Translations under genes and position numbers: made by a program | NCBI RefSeq assembly: GCF_014643455.1 | Contig: NZ_BMJM01000003.1 | Location: 248,905-312,904, forward strand | Origin: Sandarakinorhabdus glacialis | GTDB taxonomy: Bacteria > Pseudomonadota > Alphaproteobacteria > Sphingomonadales > Sphingomonadaceae | Direction of reading: 5' to 3' | Length of the DNA stretch: 64,000 bases | Notes under the pieces: generated by a model | The model's input: the letters and a program-made list of their open reading frames with translations, nothing else | What the model was told of the DNA's origin: nothing | The model's database searches: none | Part shown: positions 57,984-64,000 of the stretch, one piece after another | How the letters are laid out: every line of letters starts with the position of its first letter | How positions within the stretch are numbered: position 1 is the first letter of the stretch

Positions 57984-59087
57984 CTAGTGCTTGGACGTGC
58001 CGGCGATAAAGGCTTCGAGCGCGGTGAAGGCTTCGTCGTCGGTCGTCTGCACCGGTGGGTGCTTGCAGAAATAGGAGGATGGCACGAGGATCGGGCCACC
58101 TTCGCCGCGGTCGAGCGCGACCTTGGCGCAGCGGATCATGTCGATGGCGACACCGGCGCTGTTCGGGCTGTCTTCGACCGACAGGCGAAGCTCGAGGTTG
58201 AGCGGCACGCCGCCGAACATGCGGCCTTCCATGCGCAGGAAGCAGACCTTGTTGTCGTTCTGCCATGCGACATAATCGGACGGGCCGACATGAATGTTGT
58301 CGTCGTCGAGGCGGCTGTGCGCGACCGACTGGACGGCTTCGGTCTTCGATTCCTTCTTCGACGCAAGGCGATCCTTGTTGGTCATGTTGAGGAAGTCGGT
58401 GTTGCCGCCGGTGTTGAGCTGGTATGTGCGATCGAGCGTCACGCCGCGCTTGGCGAACAGGTCGGTCAGCGTGCGGTGGACGATAGTGGCGCCAAGCTGG
58501 GCCTTGATGTCGTCACCCAGGATCGGCACGCCGGCGGCGCGGAAGCGTTCGGCCCAGACCGGGTTCGACGCGATGAAAACCGGGATGTTGTTGACGAAGG
58601 CGACGCCAGCGGTGATCGCGGCATCGGCGTAGAATTCCGTGGCTTCCTGCGAGCCGACAGGCAGGTAATTGGTCATCACCTGGGCGCCCGAGCGCTTCAG
58701 TTCCTCGACGACCGAAGCCTTGGTAGCCTGCGGCATGTCGGCGAGAACGAAGCGGCGATCTTCGTGATAGGTATTCATGTGATCGGACACGCCGTCGAGA
58801 ATTCGGCCCATCGAGACCTTGGCGCCGGTCGGGCCGACATGGTCACAGAAAATCGCGGTGCAGTTCGGCTTGGCGAAAATGGCTTCGCTGACGTCCTTGC
58901 CGACCTTGCGCGCATCGACGTCCCACGCCGCGACGACCTGGATGTCCTTGGGGCGATAGCCAGCCAGGTCCCAGTGCATCAGGCCCTGCTCGTCGTTCGA
59001 CCCGCCGTTCGAATAATACGACAAGCCCTGAACCAGCGAGGATGCGCAATTTCCAACGCCAATGATGGCGACGGGGATGGACGTCAT
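57984..59087 (-). CDS. Inositol-3-phosphate synthase
   Basis: A 367-residue NAD-dependent enzyme converting glucose 6-phosphate to inositol 3-phosphate. It has the short prokaryotic form: 'TSIPVAIIGVGNCASSLVQG' (Rossmann GxGxxxS), 'LAGYRPKDIQVVAAWDVDAR', 'TNYLPVGSQEATEFYADAAI', 'VGDD'-like 'PILGDDIKAQLGATIVHRTL' and 'YQLNTGGNTDFLNMT' with 'RLASKKESKTEAV', the family's active-site Lys region. ATG 59087 is behind AAAGGAAC; upstream residues are not conserved. It supplies the inositol for the neighbouring cytidylyl- and phosphatidyl-transferases. Confidence 0.93.
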   Translation of the reverse strand: MTSIPVAIIGVGNCASSLVQGLSYYSNGGSNDEQGLMHWDLAGYRPKDIQVVAAWDVDARKVGKDVSEAIFAKPNCTAIFCDHVGPTGAKVSMGRILDGVSDHMNTYHEDRRFVLADMPQATKASVVEELKRSGAQVMTNYLPVGSQEATEFYADAAITAGVAFVNNIPVFIASNPVWAERFRAAGVPILGDDIKAQLGATIVHRTLTDLFAKRGVTLDRTYQLNTGGNTDFLNMTNKDRLASKKESKTEAVQSVAHSRLDDDNIHVGPSDYVAWQNDNKVCFLRMEGRMFGGVPLNLELRLSVEDSPNSAGVAIDMIRCAKVALDRGEGGPILVPSSYFCKHPPVQTTDDEAFTALEAFIAGTSKH

Positions 59088-59153
59088 AGTCAATAGTTCC
59101 TTTCGGGCGGCCCAATTATGGCCGCGACCCAAGTTTGTTTTGTTGCAGTTAGA

Positions 59154-60590
59154 CTACAGACCGGTCGGGGGCAAGAAGGTGTATGCCGTCGCGCGGTAGT
59201 TTGCGGCGATTCGATCGCCGTGGGCGCGGCCATATGCCGACAAGCGCTTGTAAAAGCGCCATTGTGCGACGCCGGTGGTGAAGACGCTATAGACGGCCAT
59301 TGCGACGAAACCCTCGAACCACAGGCCGAAGATGGCAAATGGCAGCCAGGTCCACAGGAACGTATTGCGGCGTCCGGCAATGAGGCGAATACGGCGCTCG
59401 GCCGCGCCGGCATCGTCGAGCTGCACCCCGGTCAGGCGCCGGAAGAACTCGCCCTGGACCGCTTCGGCGATAGCCGGCAGGATGATGAAACCGGCGATCG
59501 CGAACGGCAATGCCGACCCGGAGACGCTGGTGAAATGCCACGCGATCGCGAGATACCAGCCATATTCCAGAAGCTTGTCGACAAGGTGTTCGAGATCGCC
59601 CCACTTGGAAAATTCGACGCGGGTGCGGGCCAGCTTGCCATCGACGCCGTCGAGCGGGCCGGTGATCAGCGCCAGGACCAGCCCGAGCCAGAGGTAGCCA
59701 AAGCCGAATGCGAAGCCGGCGGCGATGCCGATGATGCCGGTGCCGAGCGTGACCATGTTGGGGGTGATGCGGGTCGGCGCGAGCAGCTTGACCAACATGT
59801 CCTCGGGCCACGGATGGATGAACCGCGCCGGCCAGTCGAGGCAGCCCTTTTGCGCTGCCGAGACCAGGATATCGGTAGCGGCGCGGGCTTCGTCGGGCGA
59901 TTGCGGCTGCGCCCAGATAAGCGCGACATCGCGCCGGCGCGCCGGCGCATAGAGCGGAAGGCTGGCAAAATCGATACGCTGGGTGGCTGGATCGAGCCAG
60001 GCAGCGCGAATCAGCGTCGAGCCCAGGTCCCATTCGCCGATGGTGGCAGCCGTGCCGCGCACGATCTTGCCGGGCAATGCCATCATGCCGGCAGCGAAGG
60101 TCGCGGCATCGAGGCGCTCGACGCCGACCGCGCCGGGCCTCGCCGCATCGGCGACCAGCAGCGCCGGGCCGGTAGCCGCGAGGACGGCGGCGATGGCGCG
60201 CTCATCGAGGATAACGCCGGCCGCGATGATGACGACGCGGTCCTCGGCGCTGACATGGCCGGGAAGCGCCGCCGCGGTGATCGCCTTGACGCCGGCGGGA
60301 ACCGGGGTCAGCGGCACCAGGTCGACAGCATAAAGTTCATCGATCCCGGCGCGGCGCAGTTGCCTGGCCTGGCGTTCGAGCACGCCGATACCGCCGGCAA
60401 CCAGCATGGCCTGGTGTTCGAGCGGCGAAAAAAGCAGTCCAACGGTTCGCATCATACCCCATCGGGCATGTGCCCCAACATCGGATACGCTGGAACGAGA
60501 CTCCTCGGAACTTTCCAGGGCCGGCGGGATTTCCACGACAGGCGGCAGGCCGTTCAAGACATCTTCGGACGGGAGCGCAAGCCGCTTCAT
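59154..60590 (-). CDS. CDP-alcohol phosphatidyltransferase with degenerate N-terminal NTP-transferase-like domain
   Basis: A 478-residue two-part protein. Residues about 47-250 look like a sugar-nucleotidyltransferase fold without the GxGTR signature, so probably inactive. From about 250 it resembles the DIPPS half of IPCT-DIPPS enzymes ('FIHPWPEDMLVKLLAPTRIT', 'PNMVTLGTGIIGIAAGFAFG'), with membrane helices to the end. The CDP-alcohol motif is D314-x2-DG-x2-AR-x8-G331, but the next ligand positions read 'GDLEHLVDKLLEY': His335 where the third Asp is expected, and Asp338 out of register. ATG 60590 follows AGAGG; the frame upstream lacks family features. It probably uses CDP-inositol or another CDP-alcohol. 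Confidence 0.72.
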   Translation of the reverse strand: MKRLALPSEDVLNGLPPVVEIPPALESSEESRSSVSDVGAHARWGMMRTVGLLFSPLEHQAMLVAGGIGVLERQARQLRRAGIDELYAVDLVPLTPVPAGVKAITAAALPGHVSAEDRVVIIAAGVILDERAIAAVLAATGPALLVADAARPGAVGVERLDAATFAAGMMALPGKIVRGTAATIGEWDLGSTLIRAAWLDPATQRIDFASLPLYAPARRRDVALIWAQPQSPDEARAATDILVSAAQKGCLDWPARFIHPWPEDMLVKLLAPTRITPNMVTLGTGIIGIAAGFAFGFGYLWLGLVLALITGPLDGVDGKLARTRVEFSKWGDLEHLVDKLLEYGWYLAIAWHFTSVSGSALPFAIAGFIILPAIAEAVQGEFFRRLTGVQLDDAGAAERRIRLIAGRRNTFLWTWLPFAIFGLWFEGFVAMAVYSVFTTGVAQWRFYKRLSAYGRAHGDRIAANYRATAYTFLPPTGL

Positions 60591-60760
60591 AAACTGCCTC
60601 TTAGTGTCCGGACTGGTTAATTCCAAGCCCCGTGAACGCATGAACACATCAAAAAGGGCCTTGTGGAGACGCCAGGTGAATTGCAGAAACAATGCCGGCC
60701 GTTCTTGTCGCAATGCACTGGCGCTTGCCAAGACCGCCGACTCCGGACTAGCGCCAAGGC

Positions 60761-61609
60761 GTGATTGATTTGACGACAACTGCCGCCCGCCCCCCGGTGA
60801 TCGAGGACCCGACCAACCTGTGGATCGTGCATCCGCTTTCGGAGCGGTTGCTGCCGGCTGCGCTACGGGCCGGCATCCACCCCAATGCGGTGTCGTTCGC
60901 CGGCATGGGGCTGGGGATGCTGTCGGGATATTGCTACTGGCACTGGCAGCAAGGCCCGTTGTGGATCCTCGCCGGTTTCGTGCTGATGATCGGCTGGCAC
61001 ATCATGGATGGCCTTGATGGCAAGCTGGCGCGCGCCAGTGGCAAGACCAGTCCGCTGGGCCGTGTCATCGATGGCGTCTGCGACTATCTCGCGTTTTTCT
61101 TCGTGCTGGTCCCGATCGTCCTGACCTTGCCGAATTGGCCGGCGGTGCTGGCGCTGGCGACGGTGTCGGGCGTCTTCCACGCCGTGCAATCGGCCTGGTA
61201 CGAAGGCGAGCGCGAAGCCTGGAAGCGGCGCGCCCGGGGCATTTTCACCACCGAAGCGCGTCCGCCGTCGGGCGCCGGCATCGAAGGCATCTACAATCTG
61301 GTCGAATCGCGGCTGGGCAATGCGGCGCGGCCGATCGACGGGGCGCTGGCCGCCGACCCGCGCCGATTGCCGGCGTATCTGGCGGCGACGGCGCCGCTGG
61401 TGCGAAGATTATCGGTGCTTTCGGCCAACAATCGCACAATTGTCATCGCGCTCGCTTGCTTCGCCGGGAATCCCCGGCTTTATTGGTATTGGGAGATCAT
61501 CGGGCTGACTGTCATCGCGGCAGTGATGGCGTGGAATTTGCGGCGGCGTGAAGCCGAGGTTGCCGGCGCCATGACCAGACAGCCCGAATCTGCCAGGGTC
61601 GGGGGATGA
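60761..61609 (+). CDS. CDP-alcohol phosphatidyltransferase (canonical motif)
   Basis: A 282-residue membrane enzyme with the full active-site motif D83-x2-D86-G-x2-A-R-x8-G100-x3-D104-x3-D108 ('IMDGLDGKLARASGKTSPLG', 'RVIDGVCDYLAFF'), which transfers a phospho-alcohol from CDP to a lipid or soluble acceptor. Helices follow ('LAFFFVLVPIVLTL', 'LYWYWEIIGLTVIAAVMAW'). It starts at GTG 60761 and is divergent from the other transferase. It overlaps the next gene (ATGA). Together with inositol-3-phosphate synthase it may make phosphatidylinositol phosphate, an inositol phospholipid or, in sphingomonads, an inositol sphingolipid. Confidence 0.82.
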   Translation: MIDLTTTAARPPVIEDPTNLWIVHPLSERLLPAALRAGIHPNAVSFAGMGLGMLSGYCYWHWQQGPLWILAGFVLMIGWHIMDGLDGKLARASGKTSPLGRVIDGVCDYLAFFFVLVPIVLTLPNWPAVLALATVSGVFHAVQSAWYEGEREAWKRRARGIFTTEARPPSGAGIEGIYNLVESRLGNAARPIDGALAADPRRLPAYLAATAPLVRRLSVLSANNRTIVIALACFAGNPRLYWYWEIIGLTVIAAVMAWNLRRREAEVAGAMTRQPESARVGG

Positions 61610-63744
61610 TGACCGAATATTATGAAGTGACGCCGCCGCAGCGCTGGCCTTTCGTGGTGGCAGCCGTGGCCGGGGTCGTGTGGCTCGGGCTGGCGATACT
61701 GGCGGCGATGCCGTTGCTGGGCAATGCTGTGCCACCGGAAGCACGATCGGCAGGATCGGTCGCGGGTGCCGTGCTCGGCATATTGGCGCCGGTCGCGGTC
61801 CTGTGGCTGGCGGCGGCGCAATTGCGCGAGCGGGCCGGTAGCCGGGCGGCGCGGACGTCGTTGATGGAAGAGCATTCGCGGTTGACCGAGCAGCGGATCG
61901 ACCATGGCGCGAGCGCGCTGATCCTGCTCGAGGACCGGATGACGGCACTGGTCTCGCGGATCGAAGCGGTTTCGGCGCCGGTCGAGCGGCAGCACCAGAC
62001 GCTGCTGGCGGCGGTGGCGCAGCTCGAAGGCGCCGGCGTGCGGTTGAGCGAGGCGACCGGGCGCACCGAGGCGGCGACGGTAACGCTGGGCGCGGCGACG
62101 CCGGATGCGACGGCGCAGGCGGAGCGGCTGACGGCGTTGCTGGCGCGCGCCGAGGATGATTTGCAGCGGCAGCTGGTGCAGACCGAGACGATGCTGGTGG
62201 CGCTGGGCGAGCGCGCGGCGGAGGCCGAAATCCAGGCCCGCGCGACGACGGCGGAGACGGTGACCAGCCTGGCGGCGATCAGCGATTCGGCGGTGCGCGC
62301 GACGCAGGCGGTGGCGATGCCGCTGGCGGACCTGGTGGCGGGCGTCCACAATGCATTCGTGCGGACCACCGAGGCGATGGATGCGACGCGCGACGGCGTC
62401 GATGCACAAACCAGCGCCATGCTGGCGAGCATCGAGCAGGCGCGGGTGACGCTCGATCAGATCGGCGGCGAGGCTTCGAGGCAGATCTCCGAGCGGCTCG
62501 AGATGATGCTGGAAACCGCCGGACGGGTCGGCAGCGAGCTCGACGACCATGCGATGCGGTCGACGGCGCTCATCGACGATGTGACACGCGGCTTCGGCGT
62601 GCTCGATGCCAAGCTCGATAATTCGATCACGGTCGGCAACAGCGCGATGGAGAGCGTCACGGCGCGGATGAACGAGGCACGCGATGCCATTCACCGGCTG
62701 GGCGAACCGATCGGCGCGACCGAGGTGGTGCTGGGCCATGTCGAGGTGCGGCTGGCGGAAATCGGCACGGCGGCGGCGGAGACATTGGGGCAGCTGGGCA
62801 CCGCCCTGCCCGCAGCGATTCCGCATCTGGTCGATATGTTGGCGCGGCTGAGCGAGCTCCACGACCGTGCCGACCAATTGAGCTTGCCGTTGACGGCGGG
62901 CGGCGACAGCATCGCGGCGGCGCAGACGCAGCTCGACCGGGCGCGGGAAGCCCTCGATAAGGCGGCGTTGAAGCTGGCGTCGGAGCTGGTGCAGGCCCGC
63001 GATGCGTTGAACGAAATCGAGACGTTAACCGGCAGCACGTCGCTGGCAGCGTCGGCGCAGTTGATCGAGGTGTTCGCACGCGTTCGCGAGATCGCCGTGC
63101 AGACTGCCGGCACGATGCGCGAGACGCTGTCCAACGTGGTGGCCGAGGCCGAGGCAGCGCTCGACCAGGCCGGCACGACGCGCGCCGAACTGGCGTTCGC
63201 GAGCCCGATCCGCAGCCAGTTGGCCGAAGTCGGGGCGCTGCAGGAGCGGGTCGCGGCGGCCGGACAGGCGGCGGGCGAGCGCATCACGCGCCGGCTGCTG
63301 ACGCTGGCGGAATCGGTGGCGACGGTCGAAGCCCGCATCGACGAGGTCGACACGCGGTTTGAAGTCCGGTCGCGCAGCACGTTGGCGAAGCGGTCGAGCA
63401 AGTTGCTCGAATCGATGCAGGCGGCGGCGATCGACATCGCCGGGCTGATGTCGTTCCAGGTCGAGGATACCGCCTGGGATGCCTATCTGAAGGGCGACAA
63501 GAGCATATTTGCCCGGCGGATCGTGGAGCAGCTTGACGGCGACATGACGCGGGCGATCAAGCGGCATTTCGAGCACGATCCCGAATTCCGCGGCCAGGCG
63601 ACACATTATATCGAGGAGTTCGAGGCGCTTATCTCGCAGGTGCTGCCGGATCGCGAAGGCAAGACGCTGGCGGTGACTTTGCTATCGTCCAACATAGGCC
63701 GGGTCTATGTGGCGCTGGCGCAAGCGGCGGGGCACTTTGGCTGA
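61606..63744 (+). CDS. Membrane-anchored coiled-coil protein of unknown function
   Basis: A 712-residue protein. Two N-terminal helices ('WPFVVAAVAGVVWLGLAILA' and 'VAGAVLGILAPVAVLWLAAA') anchor it in the inner membrane. About residues 75-600 are a long, Ala/Glu/Arg-rich coiled coil with many heptads (LTALLARAEDDLQRQLVQTE). The C-terminal 100 residues form a globular domain ('AWDAYLKGDKSIFARRIVEQ', 'GDMTRAIKRHFEHDPEFRGQ', 'LLSSNIGRVYVALAQAAGHF'). No known domain was recognised. It overlaps the phosphatidyltransferase gene by four bases, so it is co-transcribed and could organise lipid synthesis or link to the cell envelope; this is inference. Confidence 0.75.
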   Translation: MMTEYYEVTPPQRWPFVVAAVAGVVWLGLAILAAMPLLGNAVPPEARSAGSVAGAVLGILAPVAVLWLAAAQLRERAGSRAARTSLMEEHSRLTEQRIDHGASALILLEDRMTALVSRIEAVSAPVERQHQTLLAAVAQLEGAGVRLSEATGRTEAATVTLGAATPDATAQAERLTALLARAEDDLQRQLVQTETMLVALGERAAEAEIQARATTAETVTSLAAISDSAVRATQAVAMPLADLVAGVHNAFVRTTEAMDATRDGVDAQTSAMLASIEQARVTLDQIGGEASRQISERLEMMLETAGRVGSELDDHAMRSTALIDDVTRGFGVLDAKLDNSITVGNSAMESVTARMNEARDAIHRLGEPIGATEVVLGHVEVRLAEIGTAAAETLGQLGTALPAAIPHLVDMLARLSELHDRADQLSLPLTAGGDSIAAAQTQLDRAREALDKAALKLASELVQARDALNEIETLTGSTSLAASAQLIEVFARVREIAVQTAGTMRETLSNVVAEAEAALDQAGTTRAELAFASPIRSQLAEVGALQERVAAAGQAAGERITRRLLTLAESVATVEARIDEVDTRFEVRSRSTLAKRSSKLLESMQAAAIDIAGLMSFQVEDTAWDAYLKGDKSIFARRIVEQLDGDMTRAIKRHFEHDPEFRGQATHYIEEFEALISQVLPDREGKTLAVTLLSSNIGRVYVALAQAAGHFG

Positions 63745-63757
63745 GGCCCGCCGAAAA

Positions 63758-64000
63758 ATGCAGATAAAGACGTGCTGCATGGCGTCTGTCGCCGAGATGC
63801 GGCTGGCAGTAGCGGCGGGCGCCGATGCAGTCGGGCTGGTCGGGCGGATGCCTTCGGGGCCAGGGCCGATCGGCGATGACCTCATTGCCGAGATCGCCGC
63901 CGCAGTGCCGCCGCCGGTTGCCGCCTTCCTGCTGACCAGCGAAACCGACGCCGAGGCGATTGCCGATCATGTCCGGCGCACGGGCGTGCCGGTGGTGCAG
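63758..64000 (+). CDS. trpF: Phosphoribosylanthranilate isomerase (TrpF)-like protein, cut by window end
   Basis: The open frame from ATG 63758 runs without stop to the end of the window (81 codons). It reads 'MQIKTCCMASVAEMRLAVAA' then 'GADAVGLVGRMPSGPGPIGD' and 'AAAVPPPVAAFLLTSETDAE'. The K-x-C-C.. start, 'GADA.GLVG..PSGPG' and 'PPPVAAFLLT' are the TrpF TIM-barrel start (K.CG....A.....GAD..G). The missing rest of about 120 residues cannot be checked. It lies apart from trpEGDC, and the second Cys in 'KTCCMAS' replaces the usual Gly, so it may be a diverged TrpF-family protein. Confidence 0.7.
   Translation, partial: MQIKTCCMASVAEMRLAVAAGADAVGLVGRMPSGPGPIGDDLIAEIAAAVPPPVAAFLLTSETDAEAIADHVRRTGVPVVQ

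Overview
The window looks like a piece of a high-GC alphaproteobacterial chromosome, most likely from the order Sphingomonadales. Three things point there: the gene order tpiA / ppiD-trpE-trpGDC-moaC-moeA-lexA / comEC / gltX-gltA, a LexA box of the alphaproteobacterial direct-repeat type (GTTC-N7-GTTC), and compact short GC-rich hairpin repeats at gene ends. The genus is not determined.

Layout. 0.1-4.0 kb: end of a urease locus (ureD) and two tandem, apparently exported ureohydrolases. 4.5-6.1 kb: TadE-like and TadG-like proteins. 6.3-9.4 kb: a frameshifted unknown gene and a DUF2339 membrane protein. 9.5-12.9 kb: a minus-strand operon of flavin monooxygenase (internally shortened), SnoaL-like protein (frameshifted), nitronate monooxygenase and phosphotransferase. 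13.0-18.3 kb: a DUF2867 protein, a trimeric autotransporter adhesin broken by one amber codon, a PliG-like secreted protein, a ModE-type HTH protein and a Mop protein. 18.5-23.8 kb: a functional-amyloid-like (Fap-like) secretion operon with a LuxR-type regulator. 24.1 kb: tRNA-Pro(UGG). 24.3-33.3 kb: ABC-2 exporter, glutathione transferase, hydrolase-OsmC fusion, acyl-CoA dehydrogenase, acyl-CoA ligase and a homodimeric 2-oxoacid dehydrogenase E1. 33.3-35.9 kb: a decayed DUF4403 gene and a zinc-ribbon/periplasmic-binding/OmpA fusion. 36.2-41.8 kb: pyrG, a metabolite:H+ symporter, secG, a HWE-type histidine kinase and tpiA. 41.9-51.2 kb: ppiD, tryptophan biosynthesis (with a VapBC module inside), molybdopterin genes and lexA. 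51.3-57.1 kb: DUF2490 protein, comEC, gltX, gltA. 57.3-61.6 kb: an inositol-phosphate/phospholipid head-group cluster. 61.6-64.0 kb: a coiled-coil membrane protein and the start of a TrpF-like gene cut by the window end.

The most interesting system is at 18.5-23.8 kb. It encodes an Asn/Ser/Asp-rich secreted protein, a small secreted protein sharing its C-terminal AFQN..GL motif, a C39 lipoprotein peptidase, a secreted protein with a double-glycine-like motif, and an outer-membrane barrel with an N-terminal coiled coil. These match the roles of the Pseudomonas FapB/C/D/E/F proteins in a diverged form. Second in interest are the inositol cluster and the exported ureohydrolases next to a urease gene.

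The window also holds an unusual number of lesions: four apparent one-base frameshifts, one amber codon and two internal deletions. Either several accessory genes are decaying, or the assembly carries indel errors. Two families of GC-rich hairpin repeats sit just 3' of genes and probably act as terminators.
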